DNA of 64,000 bases, taken from positions 620,001 through 684,000 of the forward strand of contig NZ_AUHA01000003.1 of the NCBI RefSeq assembly GCF_000422945.1. The letters are read 5' to 3'. Position 1 is the stretch's first letter, and every line of letters starts with the position of its first letter. The translations under genes and the position numbers were made by a program. This DNA is from Daejeonella oryzae DSM 19973. Lineage in GTDB: Bacteria; Bacteroidota; Bacteroidia; Sphingobacteriales; Sphingobacteriaceae. Below, in pieces: positions 25,672 to 35,748 of the stretch. The notes under the pieces were generated by a model. The model was given only the letters and a program-made list of their open reading frames with translations, was not told where the DNA came from and made no database searches.

Positions 25672-27090
25672 TCAGGCATTTATTTTCTGTTCGTATTTGG
25701 TGCCAAAACGATCAGTTGCTACTACTTTCACCATTTTAATCTCGGGACTAAAATGAGCCATAAACAAATGGTCAGTTCTTGATGGCTCGGCAAAGGAACG
25801 CTTTAGCGGCAATTTATCACCTTTATATAATTTAACGGCCATCGGGTCAAATCCCATCACATTTTCGAGTACACCCATGGGCTTATCATCGGCCCACCAT
25901 TCCACTTTCCATTCCGGGTCCCAGTTCCATACATTGACCAGCAATCTTTTCTGATGACTAAGCTCTTCTATATCCAGACTGATCTGGTAATTTTTATCCA
26001 ATCCGGTAGCTTTGTAATACCATTTTAAATCGGTGCCTTCCACTTCATAAACTCCATATCCGCCCGGCGTTCCGTCTCCGCAAACAGGCCCGGTCCACCA
26101 AGCACCGCAAACTGTACCATGATTATGCTCATACACTCCGTTTTGAATAACATTCTTATTAAAGTGGGTATGTCCAGACATGATATGTACTTTCTTAAAA
26201 GGTTCGAGCAGTGCATATAAATCGGTATTATTATCTACTGAATTATGTACAGGTATATGAACTGAAATAATCAACAGATTATCTTTTGGAACCATTGACA
26301 AATCCTGCTTCAGCCAGTTAAGTTGCTGACGAGAAATATATCCATCGTAATTTCTGTCCTTGCCAAGATAACGCACATCATCCAAGACTACATAATGAAC
26401 TTTACCGCGATTAAAGGAATAGTATGTAGGACCGTAATTTAAACTAAACGTTTGATCTGAAGATTCATCTCCCCCTTTATTATAGTCCATATCATGGTTT
26501 CCCAAGACCTGGAAAAAAGGGATTCCCATACCTGCAACTGCCTCATTATATCTTTTAAATAGAGAATGCTCATCCCAAACCAAATCCCCTACTCCTATTC
26601 CGTGAAATAGAGCTTCAGATCCACTTTCTTCAATTAACCGGCGAACATCCGGTACAGATTGGCTAAGCATTAATTGAACATCCCGCTCATTTTTAACCTG
26701 AGGATCAGCCCATATAATAAAATTATGCTTCGAATCATCCGCTTTTAGAGGCGTTAATTCGAAATTACAGATCTGTTTTTTTTCATCAGTGAGTGTATGA
26801 TAATGTTTTGCAAGGCCGTTTTGTTGAGGGAAAGCGTATCCGGCAGGAACAGAAATAAAAACAAACCTTGCCAGCTCATGAAAAGGCATTTCATATTTTC
26901 CCCTTGAATTTGTTTTAACCACACTAAACCCGTCTGATACAACTACATTGCTGAGTCTTTTACCAAAAGACCTAACGGTTCCTTTTATTTTTTTTCCGGA
27001 AGTTCTGACAAAAGCAAATGTTTCATTAGCCGACAGCATAAAGCCGCCGGACAACAGAAACATATTTTGTATAAAAGCTCTTCTTTTCAT
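25672..27090 (-). CDS. Secreted calcineurin-like phosphoesterase with N- and C-terminal beta domains
   Basis: The N-terminus MKRRAFIQNMFLLSGGFML has a twin-arginine-like start, so export is likely. Residues about 30-120 form a carboxypeptidase-regulatory-like beta domain. The metallophosphatase core shows WADPQVKNERDVQ near residue 127, GVGDLVWDEHSLF near 167, VLGNHDMDYNKGG near 194, SVHIPVHNS near 275 and MSGHTHFNKN near 302. A C-terminal beta domain follows to residue 472. This architecture is common in Bacteroidota phosphoesterases. Placed beside glpQ it could release phosphate from glycerol phosphates or act on diesters; the specificity is unknown. Confidence 0.87.
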   Translation of the reverse strand: MKRRAFIQNMFLLSGGFMLSANETFAFVRTSGKKIKGTVRSFGKRLSNVVVSDGFSVVKTNSRGKYEMPFHELARFVFISVPAGYAFPQQNGLAKHYHTLTDEKKQICNFELTPLKADDSKHNFIIWADPQVKNERDVQLMLSQSVPDVRRLIEESGSEALFHGIGVGDLVWDEHSLFKRYNEAVAGMGIPFFQVLGNHDMDYNKGGDESSDQTFSLNYGPTYYSFNRGKVHYVVLDDVRYLGKDRNYDGYISRQQLNWLKQDLSMVPKDNLLIISVHIPVHNSVDNNTDLYALLEPFKKVHIMSGHTHFNKNVIQNGVYEHNHGTVCGAWWTGPVCGDGTPGGYGVYEVEGTDLKWYYKATGLDKNYQISLDIEELSHQKRLLVNVWNWDPEWKVEWWADDKPMGVLENVMGFDPMAVKLYKGDKLPLKRSFAEPSRTDHLFMAHFSPEIKMVKVVATDRFGTKYEQKINA

Positions 27091-27156
27091 CAGAATAGAT
27101 TTGTGATTTGAGATAATTTGTTTGAGATAAAGTAATTGAGCAACGTATCTAAATTT

Positions 27157-28443
27157 CTAATTAGAATAAATTGCAAAATCTTCAATACTTAACCGCCCAT
27201 TAAAAATTGTGGTATTATTAGTTGTACCCAAGCCTAATTTATTAACCCTGAAACGTACAGGTCCTGAAATATCCATTAAAAAAGTTGCTGTTTTTGATCC
27301 TTCAGGAGCATCAGATATGGTATCTCCAATTTTAGTCCAGGTAATTCCAGCGTCTGTTGAATATTCTAACTGCCAAGTACTTTTAGCATCTGTATAATAG
27401 GCTCCATAAGAAACAGTCACTTTTGAAGCCCCGTTTGGAACATCAAAATTCATTTGCACATACGCATCTACTGATAAATTTTGCTGTATTCTAACGGATT
27501 GCTTTCCCGCCGGATTAAATCTGTCTCTGCCGGAAGTAGTTCCCAGTATGGCCTGAAATAATTTCCAGCTTCCTGTTTTGCCTGTAATATTATTATCAAT
27601 GGCAGCCATATTATAACTTGATTTAATTGCGGCATCCGGACTCTCAAAATCTTCTGGAAAATTTGCATACAGAGGACCGCTGGCATTTAATACATCAGCA
27701 ATACTGCGCATTCTAACCTGCTTAACAATATTCTGAGCGGTGCTTCCGCTTCCGTACATGGGAATGCCGATAAAGGTTGCGTTGGCAGGAACTCTGTTAT
27801 TTGCAAATGTGGCTGAAGCCTGTGTATGTAAATTAATTACTACTGAATCGGGTACACCGTCATTCAATCTTTTATCACCGCTGTATGTATCTCCGGATAC
27901 AGGTGCCGGTGTAATGTCAGCTCCAACTATTCTAACCAAAGTGCTTTGGTAACTATCAAAATTCTGATTCAGTTCTCCTAAAGAAACCTGTTTCGCAATT
28001 ACGGTTGCATTACTGCTGATCTTAACTATGTCAGCAATATTAACTCCTGTTATAGCTAATGTACCTTGGTTTTTAGTAAGCAAACCTGTACTCACATTTA
28101 CAAGTACAGAATCACCAATCACGTATGGAATATTGGCTGTTTCACCAACATTTAACGTAATGCCTCTGGTACGACCGCGTTTTAATTGCTGCAAAACAAT
28201 GGTGCCTTTTGGTAAATTTTGAGAGTTTGCATCCGAAATAACTATTCCGCTGATTTTGCTGGCTCCAGATAACATTTCTGTACTTAATGAAACATCAGAA
28301 CCTTTATACAATCCCTGAACATCTTCTACAGCTATATACGGACTCAATACACCTTCTGAAGGATTTGGATCATCTTTCATACAAGCTGTAAAGACAAACA
28401 TGCTTGTTAACACAGCTAAAAATGCTAAATATTTATTTTTCAT
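27157..28443 (-). CDS. DUF5689-type surface lipoprotein
   Basis: I chose the ATG at 28443 because it opens a lipoprotein signal with a lipobox FTAC (Cys 21); an in-frame ATG at 28476 would add 11 residues. Residues about 40-250 resemble the DUF5689 domain (repeats of ISGIVISDANSQNLPKGT type, with OB-like strands), and residues about 265-428 form a jelly-roll-like module beginning NFPEDFESPDAAI and ending RLSIEDFAIYSN, as in choice-of-anchor proteins. It lies 49 bases after susD. Such lipoproteins accompany SusCD pairs and probably sit on the cell surface to bind or process the substrate. The family call is by recall of pattern. Confidence 0.8.
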   Translation of the reverse strand: MKNKYLAFLAVLTSMFVFTACMKDDPNPSEGVLSPYIAVEDVQGLYKGSDVSLSTEMLSGASKISGIVISDANSQNLPKGTIVLQQLKRGRTRGITLNVGETANIPYVIGDSVLVNVSTGLLTKNQGTLAITGVNIADIVKISSNATVIAKQVSLGELNQNFDSYQSTLVRIVGADITPAPVSGDTYSGDKRLNDGVPDSVVINLHTQASATFANNRVPANATFIGIPMYGSGSTAQNIVKQVRMRSIADVLNASGPLYANFPEDFESPDAAIKSSYNMAAIDNNITGKTGSWKLFQAILGTTSGRDRFNPAGKQSVRIQQNLSVDAYVQMNFDVPNGASKVTVSYGAYYTDAKSTWQLEYSTDAGITWTKIGDTISDAPEGSKTATFLMDISGPVRFRVNKLGLGTTNNTTIFNGRLSIEDFAIYSN

Positions 28444-28492
28444 AATTTCTTCTTTTTGATATGTTTTTAGAATCAATATTCACACGCAGGAA

Positions 28493-29983
28493 TTAATTCT
28501 TTTGCCACCACATTTTTGTATTTAAATCATCTGAGCCCATTGCTGCAACGGCTGCATTATAGTTGGCTCCGTTTAAAGACTGCAGAAATATTGGGTAGTA
28601 TAACCGTGAAGGCATTTCTCCGTTATTTCTCAAACCCTCACCTTTTGGCAAGGTCGGCTTACCTGTTCTGCGGTATTCAAACCATTGCTGAAAATCAGTA
28701 AAAAACATATCATAATATTTCTGAGTCATGATTTTTTCCATTTTTACGTCTTCAAGTTCGCTATCATTCCATGCGAGTTCAGGATTGATTAAATAATCTG
28801 CAGGAACCGCATACCCCCAAAGTGTAATCCCATTAATTACGCCTGAATCATAATATGTTTTCGGACTTCCGGATATATATCCTTTAAGCGCCGCTTCAGC
28901 AAGGATAAACTGTAATTCAGGATAGTTCATGATGTTGCCAAGTAAAGCTTCTGTTTTTAAGGCAACCGGATACGTTGATCTGGCTTCCGGAACTTTAGTT
29001 TGCTCATAACCGCTTGGAATTCCTTCATACACATTCTGAGATTTTGTAGCCCATCTTTCTATTCTTGGGTCTCCCCATTCTTTCAGGTTATTTACAAAAA
29101 ATTGCCCTAAAGAAATTGAGCCATTCCAATCATAATCTCTCCATAAATAAAAGGGACTAAACAGAGGTGAAACCCCGGTAAATTTTACAATTGCAGATTC
29201 TGAATTATTGGTGAAAATTGGATAATTAGCGCTGTTTGTTTGCGCAATATCCCTGATTTTATCAGCCGGGGTCATTCCATTCGCAACTAATTCATTTTTG
29301 GCAGATACCCGCATCAGCAGTCTTAAATACAATGAATTGCCGAATTTTCTCCAGCTCGATGCATACGCGGTAGCCGAAGTTGCATTACCAAACAAAACAT
29401 CGTTCTTAATCTGGTCTAATGTTAATGTTGTTGTAGGAGTTTTCAGCAAGTTGTTTGCAGAATCCAGTTTGGCGAAAATATCTGTGTAAATATCTTTTTG
29501 TGCGTCAAACTTTGGGGTGAGCAAACCTTCTCTACCGCGATTAGCTTCTGAATAAGGAATGTCGCCAAACGTATCGGTAAGTAATGAATAAACCCATGCC
29601 TGGCAAATCAAACCAATGGCCATATAGGTTTTGCTACCGGTTGCTTCACCGCTATTATAGATATCTTTAAAATTGGTTAATTTAAGATACCAGTTGTTCC
29701 ATAAATAATCTGATTCGTTTGGACGGATGACATAACGATGTACTTCATCTCCGTCAATGCGGGTTACATGATCCTGCATCAGATCACCATTTAATCTGTG
29801 GCTGCGATTTAAATTAATTGCAAGCGTTTCATATACTGCCGGACCTATCAACTGATCTGGTGTGGCATTGGTACTATTATTAGGGTCGATATTTAATTCT
29901 CCCAATTCTTTCGTACACGATGAGATGCTGATCATCCCGGCAAGGGCTACTATAGAAAGAATATATATGTGGATCTTTTTCAT
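28493..29983 (-). CDS. SusD/RagB-type nutrient-binding outer-membrane lipoprotein
   Basis: This 496-residue protein has the SusD-like_2 layout: a lipobox ISISSC (Cys 23), then the conserved TKELGELNIDPNNS and TPDQLIGPAVYETL near the start, TPR-like helices through the middle (IGLICQAWVYSLLTDTFGDI), and a C-terminal segment with the DPELQF-like PELQFILAEAALKG. SusD proteins cap the SusC barrel and capture substrates at the cell surface. The gene lies 21 bases after susC on the same strand. The close glp genes suggest a glycerophosphate-type ligand, which is inference; classical ligands are glycans. Confidence 0.93.
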   Translation of the reverse strand: MKKIHIYILSIVALAGMISISSCTKELGELNIDPNNSTNATPDQLIGPAVYETLAINLNRSHRLNGDLMQDHVTRIDGDEVHRYVIRPNESDYLWNNWYLKLTNFKDIYNSGEATGSKTYMAIGLICQAWVYSLLTDTFGDIPYSEANRGREGLLTPKFDAQKDIYTDIFAKLDSANNLLKTPTTTLTLDQIKNDVLFGNATSATAYASSWRKFGNSLYLRLLMRVSAKNELVANGMTPADKIRDIAQTNSANYPIFTNNSESAIVKFTGVSPLFSPFYLWRDYDWNGSISLGQFFVNNLKEWGDPRIERWATKSQNVYEGIPSGYEQTKVPEARSTYPVALKTEALLGNIMNYPELQFILAEAALKGYISGSPKTYYDSGVINGITLWGYAVPADYLINPELAWNDSELEDVKMEKIMTQKYYDMFFTDFQQWFEYRRTGKPTLPKGEGLRNNGEMPSRLYYPIFLQSLNGANYNAAVAAMGSDDLNTKMWWQKN

Positions 29984-30004
29984 GAAATTTTATAATTATG
30001 ATGA

Positions 30005-33000
30005 TTAAATACCTAAGCTTAAATTAAGTCCCATGCTTCTTGTAGCAGGAAACTGACCTATTTCAAACCCGCTGGTTATACTTCCGTTATTTAATGTACC
30101 AAACTCCGGATCGTAAGAAGGCCAGTTACTAATGATGAACAGATCGCGGCCATAAAGACCTAAGGTTGCTTTTTGAAGCTTTAATTTTTTAAGAATATTG
30201 GGTTTGAAGCTGTAATCAAAACGAACCTCACGAAGCTTAATATAATCTGTGCTAAACAAATTGGATTCTACATTATCCCTTTTATAGTGTTCAGAATAAT
30301 ATGTCCAAATATTTTCAGCAACCACATCGTTGGGGCGGTAAGAACCGTCAGCATTTTGAATAACACCATTTCCGATTATACCATTATAGCGGCCCGGCAA
30401 AGTCTTGGTTAATTTTCCGCCCTCTGCTGCCGCAGAATGCGTGAGTGAATATGCCTTTGCGCCAAACTGGCTGTCGAACAATACATTTAAACGCAATTGC
30501 TTGTACCTGAATTCAGTTCCTAAACTCCCTTTCCAATCGGGTGTGGTATTGCCTAAAAGTTGCTGATTCTGATCTAAAATAGGATAACCCTGTTCGTTAT
30601 AAACAATTTGTCCGTTTGGTGAACGCAAGTATCCAAGGCCATAAATTGCCCCCATGGTACCGCCCGGACGAGCTTCAATAGATCCGCGTCCGCCAGGACC
30701 GGTTTGTAAAACCAGTGTTGAAATGCTGTCGGCAATAGTTTCTACCTGGTTTCTGTTAGCTGTAAATGTTCCGTAAATATCCCAGTTAAATCCTGATTTG
30801 CTTTTTACCGGAGTTCCTTTAGCTTCGATTTCTATACCTCTGTTTTTAACTAACCCTGAGTTCAGAATAATTGAAGACCAACCCGAAGACCTGTCAATCG
30901 GCGTACTAACAATTTGATCGGTTGTATTATTTTGGTATACCGCAATGTCAAAACTCAACCTGTCTTTGAACAATCTCAAATCAGCACCGAACTCTATACT
31001 GGTTGTCAGCTCTGATTGCAAATCAGGATTAGCAATGGCCGTCGGATTAGATAATCCGGATGGAAAGCTTGATTCAGGTCGGTATGTATAAGATGTGAAA
31101 TACGTAAAAGTTCTGGAATTACCCACCTGCGCCCATGAACCTCTTAATTTAACGAAAGAAAATGCCTCCGGTAATTTAAAAGCATCAGAAAGAATAGCGC
31201 TTAAATTAACCGATGGATAAAAGAAACCAATTTTTTTATCTACACCCGGAGTTGCCAGCGTACTGCTCCAGTCGTTACGACCAGTTATATCCAGGAAAAG
31301 AAAATCATCGTAGCTAAATGAAGCTAATCCATAAAAGCTGTTTACACCAAAATCAGACCGGTATGGGTATGATAAGGGAACATCTTTGCTGTTAGCAAAA
31401 GAAAATACTCCAGGGTAATTTAATCGCTCAGCTCTTAATTCATCTTTAAGATATCTGTTACGCATGGTGCTTCCACCTACTGCTACATTTCCCTGAAATT
31501 TTTCTGACACTTTTTTACCGTAGCGGATCAGGAAATCACTGTTTAATTCCTGTGAAAAAATGTTTTGAGTGCGAAACATTCCTTCTTTAAACTTCTCGGT
31601 ACTTTTTGGGCGTTGCTGTGAACGAGCTTCGTAGGAAAAGTCAACTGCAGTACGCATCATCACACTTAAATCCTTCGTAAAATTATAGGTTGCCTGCACA
31701 TTACCCAACACCTGATTGCGGTTAGATCTGTTTAGCATTTCATTTGCAATGAGGTATGGATTATCAATTAAAGAACTAAATGGGCCAACCTGACTAATGC
31801 CTTCCTGACCGGGAACCCAATAATCTTTATACCAGTCTAAACTGGCGTTGGGAACCTGTGCATTGATAAAATACATGATTGTTTGATTGTTGTATCCGGT
31901 AGAGGGCAAATTATCACTGAATTTATTTGTATAATTTACTTTCGTGGATATCTGAAGCTTATCAGTCAGTTTATTGCTGATTGAAGCTGCAATTGAATTC
32001 CGGCTGTAACCTGTATTTGGTATGATCCAGGTGTTTTGAAGATTTGTGTAAGATACACGAGCATTGGTTTTTTCATTTCCACCATCCACAGTTACTGTAT
32101 TGGTAAAAGTTTTTCCGGTTTCAAAAAAACCTGAACGGTTATCAGTATACGGAACCCAGGGAGTTCGTACAGTCGACCGGGTTAAGGTTAATGGATCATA
32201 TTGAAAATATTGTTCATCCGCATTAAATCTTCTTCCCCAGGCAGAACTTGTACTGCGTGTACTTGCTCCGTCTACACCTGCATTGTAAGAGTAATAATTC
32301 TCTCCGGTAAGTCCCTGACCATATTCATACTGGTAATCGGGCATCCGCGAAACAGATTCCATAGCCGTATTGGAATTAATAGTAACTCCAATACCTTTTG
32401 CTTTAGGCCGGCCTGATTTGGTAGTAATCACAATGGCACCACCTGCGCCACGTGCGCCATAAAGTGCTGTAGCTCCGGGCCCTTTTAAAACAGTTACACT
32501 TTCAATATCATCCGGATTTATATCGCTTAATCCTGAACCAAAATCAGCGGGAGACTCTGTACCTAAATAAGCATTGCTTCCCGTGCCGGTGATTCGGCTT
32601 CCTCCTCCCATCACAATTCCATCCACAACAATTAATGCTTCATCTGTACCTGTTAAAGAACCTTCACCACGAAGAATTATTCTGTTGGATCCTGAAGGAC
32701 CGCCACCTGATTTAAGCATATTTAAACCTGCAACTTTTCCCGATAAAGCATTTGTCCAGTTATTTGAAGGTGCTTCTGAAATATCTTCTCCTTTTATAGT
32801 CGACTGGGCATAACCCAGAGATTTTTCCTCCCGTTTTATTCCCAGGGCTGTTACTACTACTTCGTTAAGAGCTTTGGTATCATCTTTTAAAACAACATTA
32901 ATAACATTATTTCCAGCATAAGGAATTTCAACAGTAAGGTATCCCAAACTTCGGAATTCTAATACGTCAGCTGTTGTAAATGCTCTTCCGGCTGAGATTG

Positions 33001-33337
33001 TATAACGACCTTCTGCATCTGTAAATGCACCTTTAGTAGTTCCTTTAACCGTTACTGTAACACCCGGAACTGTTTGCCCGGCGGCATCTCTTACAATTCC
33101 GCTTACCGGTGTTTGAGCCTTAACATTTCCATACAAAAGAAACATAGTAAATACCAGCGCAAGTGCTGGTTTACAAAAAGGCTTTTTGAAAATTACATTT
33201 AAACTGTTTGTTAAACTTTCCCAAATCCGGATGGTGCCGAATCTGCTTTTTATATCGGGCATATTGAAAAATGCGGAGTAATATCCGGATAGGTTTTTTT
33301 GGTTCCCTTCCCTGATAAAAATGTAGTTTTTGTTCAT
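30005..33337 (-). CDS. SusC/RagA-type TonB-linked outer-membrane transporter
   Basis: At 1110 residues it has an unusually long pre-signal stretch of about 50 residues before the hydrophobic signal KPALALVFTMFLLYG, cleaved near NVKAQ. A CarboxypepD-reg-like beta domain follows (SGIVRDAAGQTVPGVTV), then the plug with VVVTALGIKREEKSLGYA, SGKVAGLNMLKSGGG and the TonB-dependent RIILRGEGSL, and a 22-strand barrel to the C-terminal aromatic-free ending LNLSLGI. The ATG at 33337 is the first in frame; internal starts after it would cut the signal. It pairs with the following SusD gene. Predicted to import glycerophosphodiesters or other phosphate esters, by context only. Confidence 0.94.
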   Translation of the reverse strand: MNKNYIFIREGNQKNLSGYYSAFFNMPDIKSRFGTIRIWESLTNSLNVIFKKPFCKPALALVFTMFLLYGNVKAQTPVSGIVRDAAGQTVPGVTVTVKGTTKGAFTDAEGRYTISAGRAFTTADVLEFRSLGYLTVEIPYAGNNVINVVLKDDTKALNEVVVTALGIKREEKSLGYAQSTIKGEDISEAPSNNWTNALSGKVAGLNMLKSGGGPSGSNRIILRGEGSLTGTDEALIVVDGIVMGGGSRITGTGSNAYLGTESPADFGSGLSDINPDDIESVTVLKGPGATALYGARGAGGAIVITTKSGRPKAKGIGVTINSNTAMESVSRMPDYQYEYGQGLTGENYYSYNAGVDGASTRSTSSAWGRRFNADEQYFQYDPLTLTRSTVRTPWVPYTDNRSGFFETGKTFTNTVTVDGGNEKTNARVSYTNLQNTWIIPNTGYSRNSIAASISNKLTDKLQISTKVNYTNKFSDNLPSTGYNNQTIMYFINAQVPNASLDWYKDYWVPGQEGISQVGPFSSLIDNPYLIANEMLNRSNRNQVLGNVQATYNFTKDLSVMMRTAVDFSYEARSQQRPKSTEKFKEGMFRTQNIFSQELNSDFLIRYGKKVSEKFQGNVAVGGSTMRNRYLKDELRAERLNYPGVFSFANSKDVPLSYPYRSDFGVNSFYGLASFSYDDFLFLDITGRNDWSSTLATPGVDKKIGFFYPSVNLSAILSDAFKLPEAFSFVKLRGSWAQVGNSRTFTYFTSYTYRPESSFPSGLSNPTAIANPDLQSELTTSIEFGADLRLFKDRLSFDIAVYQNNTTDQIVSTPIDRSSGWSSIILNSGLVKNRGIEIEAKGTPVKSKSGFNWDIYGTFTANRNQVETIADSISTLVLQTGPGGRGSIEARPGGTMGAIYGLGYLRSPNGQIVYNEQGYPILDQNQQLLGNTTPDWKGSLGTEFRYKQLRLNVLFDSQFGAKAYSLTHSAAAEGGKLTKTLPGRYNGIIGNGVIQNADGSYRPNDVVAENIWTYYSEHYKRDNVESNLFSTDYIKLREVRFDYSFKPNILKKLKLQKATLGLYGRDLFIISNWPSYDPEFGTLNNGSITSGFEIGQFPATRSMGLNLSLGI

Positions 33338-33475
33338 AATCTGGAAATTATATTAGGTTGTAGCTTTGGTTCAATTTTATTTAGTATCTGGCTTATTGTG
33401 ATAAATCGATTACTTATATTTTTAAATCATTTTATTCATTTTCCGATAGATCTCGATTGTAATTCTTTGGTTTTA

Positions 33476-34207
33476 TTAAATTCTTAGCCATAAATAAAGC
33501 AGCGCTGCCAATGCCGATCCAACTAAAGGACCTGCAACCGGAATCCACGAATAATTCCATTCGCTGCTTCCTTTTCCGTTTATCGGTAACAAGGCATGCA
33601 TAATTCTCGGTCCCAGATCGCGGGCCGGATTAATGGCATATCCCGTGGTACCTCCCAATGAAAGTCCGATGGCCCAAACCAGAAATGCGACTGGTATTGC
33701 CCCAAGAGAACCTAAACCAATAGGCGTTTTGTCATTACCCATTTCGGCATTGGTGAAATAGAAAATCACAAAAATGAGCACGAACGTGCCCAAAACTTCA
33801 CTGAAAAAATTAGAGGAATTATTTCTGATTGCAGGCGATGTAAAAAATGCCGCAGATTTTAAACCCTTATCGGGAGTTTTTAAAAAGTGATCTTTATAAA
33901 CCAGCCATACAGCCACAGCACCGAGCATTGCTCCGGTAAATTGAGCCAGGATAAATAAAGGGACTTTTGCCCAACTAAATTTCTGTGCCATTGCCAGAGC
34001 AAGAGTTACAGCGGGATTTAAATGAGCTCCGCTAAAAGGTGCGGCAATTACTACTCCAACAAATACGGCCAGAGCCCATCCGGTAGTTATAACTATCCAG
34101 CCTCCGTTATTTCCTTTGGTACCGTTTAATACCACATTTGCAACAACTCCATTACCAAGAAGTATTATAAAGAATGTCCCGATCATTTCGGCGGCAAATT
34201 GGGTCAT
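33476..34207 (-). CDS. glpF: Glycerol facilitator (aquaglyceroporin)
   Basis: This 243-residue MIP channel has both NPA boxes: GAHLNPAVTLALA near residue 60 and YAINPARDLGPRI near residue 192. The second box is followed by Arg-Asp, the sign that separates glycerol facilitators from water-only aquaporins. It conducts glycerol down its gradient into the cytoplasm, where GlpK traps it. It lies 34 bases after glpK on the same strand, the usual glpFK pairing in reverse order. Six membrane helices are visible. Its stop codon is 138 bases from the susC start. Confidence 0.94.
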   Translation of the reverse strand: MTQFAAEMIGTFFIILLGNGVVANVVLNGTKGNNGGWIVITTGWALAVFVGVVIAAPFSGAHLNPAVTLALAMAQKFSWAKVPLFILAQFTGAMLGAVAVWLVYKDHFLKTPDKGLKSAAFFTSPAIRNNSSNFFSEVLGTFVLIFVIFYFTNAEMGNDKTPIGLGSLGAIPVAFLVWAIGLSLGGTTGYAINPARDLGPRIMHALLPINGKGSSEWNYSWIPVAGPLVGSALAALLYLWLRI

Positions 34208-34241
34208 ATAATATTAATTTAAGATTACGTTTTAATTAAAT

Positions 34242-35738
34242 TTATGATTCAGTCCATGCAATAACGCCCTTTACAGCCTTATGCCAGCCCTTAATTAATT
34301 CATCCGTGTTGTAATTTGTATCCGGTTCAAAGCTTTTATTAATCTCCCATTGCTGCTGAATATCCTCTACACTTTTCCAGTATCCTATTCCCAGTCCAGC
34401 CAGGTAGGCAGCTCCAATAGCCGTTACCTCAACCATTTGTGGCCTTACGACCCGTGCTTTTAAAACATCAGCCTGAAACTGCATCAGAAGATCATTTGCT
34501 GTTGCTCCTCCATCCACCCGAAGTTCCTGAATAGATATCCCTGAATCTGCTTCCATCGCTTTTAGCACTTCCAGAGTTTGAAAAGCAATACTTTCCAAGG
34601 CAGCCCTGGCAATATGCGCATCGCTTGTTCCCCTTGTGATTCCGAAAATTGTACCCCTTGCATATTGATTCCAGTGTGGTGCGCCCAAACCCGCAAATGC
34701 CGGAACGAGGTAAACTCCCCCGCTATTTTCAACTTTAGCTGCAAGTTTTTCCACTTCGCTGGAGTTGGATATTATTTTGAGTTCGTCCCGCAGCCATTGT
34801 ACTACGGCTCCGGCTATAAAAATGCTTCCTTCAAGAGCGTACTGAGTATGATCGCCAATTTTCCAGGCGATAGTGGTAATCAGATTATTTTTAGATAGAA
34901 CTGGCTTGTCGCCGATATTCATCAGCATAAAACAGCCTGTACCATAGGTATTTTTAACCATGCCTGGTTGCGTGCAAAGCTGACCAAATAAAGCAGCCTG
35001 CTGATCTCCGGCTACCCCGCTTATCGGTATTTTTATTGCAAACAGATTAGCCGAAGTTTCTCCGAAAACTTCGCTGGATGATTTTACTTCAGGCAGCATA
35101 CCAGCCGGAATAGAAAATAATTTTAAAAGTTCTTCATCCCATGCAAGTGTGTTGATATTAAATAACAGGGTTCGTGAAGCATTACTCACATCAGTAACAT
35201 GCACTTTTCCAGAGGTCAGGTTCCATATCAGCCAGGAATCAATAGTTCCAAAAGCCAATTGGCCCGCTTCTGCTTTTTCTTTAGCTCCGGGTACATTATC
35301 TAAAATCCATTTTATTTTAGTTGCCGAAAAGTAAGCATCGATAACCAGCCCTGTTTTCTCACGAATCATTTGTTCCAGTCCCTGTGATTTTAGTTCATCA
35401 CAAAAGGAAGCGGTTCTGCGATCCTGCCAAACAATAGCGTTGTATATTGGTTGCCCGGTTGCCCGATCCCAGACAACGGTTGTTTCCCGCTGATTGGTAA
35501 TCCCGATAGAGGCTATATCTTTTGCATGTAAATTGGCTTTTAAAATAGCTTCTGCAGCTACTGAAACCTGACTTGACCAGATTTCTCTGGCATCATGCTC
35601 TACCCATCCCGACTGAGGATATATCTGTGTAAATTCTTTTTGGGCTACTGATACCAAACCGCCTTTGTGGTTAAATACAATTGCCCTTGAACTTGTAGTT
35701 CCCTGATCTAATGCCAGAATGAATTTCTCTTTACTCAT
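34242..35738 (-). CDS. glpK: Glycerol kinase
   Basis: This FGGY kinase phosphorylates glycerol to sn-glycerol-3-phosphate with ATP. I chose the ATG at 35738 (498 residues), which opens [19 protein letters not shown]; an ATG at 35768 would overlap the end of glpD. The family signatures are present: [37 protein letters not shown] and the FGGY-type [21 protein letters not shown] ending, quoted here in shortened form ([15 protein letters not shown]). It is followed by glpF. Distance to glpD is 10 bases, so the two are co-translated. Length is normal for GlpK. Confidence 0.96.
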   Translation of the reverse strand: MSKEKFILALDQGTTSSRAIVFNHKGGLVSVAQKEFTQIYPQSGWVEHDAREIWSSQVSVAAEAILKANLHAKDIASIGITNQRETTVVWDRATGQPIYNAIVWQDRRTASFCDELKSQGLEQMIREKTGLVIDAYFSATKIKWILDNVPGAKEKAEAGQLAFGTIDSWLIWNLTSGKVHVTDVSNASRTLLFNINTLAWDEELLKLFSIPAGMLPEVKSSSEVFGETSANLFAIKIPISGVAGDQQAALFGQLCTQPGMVKNTYGTGCFMLMNIGDKPVLSKNNLITTIAWKIGDHTQYALEGSIFIAGAVVQWLRDELKIISNSSEVEKLAAKVENSGGVYLVPAFAGLGAPHWNQYARGTIFGITRGTSDAHIARAALESIAFQTLEVLKAMEADSGISIQELRVDGGATANDLLMQFQADVLKARVVRPQMVEVTAIGAAYLAGLGIGYWKSVEDIQQQWEINKSFEPDTNYNTDELIKGWHKAVKGVIAWTES

Positions 35739-35748
35739 TTTAATCTGA

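Noticed and set aside
33338-33475. Search for a separate susC promoter in the 138-base glpF-susC gap
   Set aside because: Only a TAAAATTG variant of the -7 consensus was found and no -33 element, so no promoter was called.
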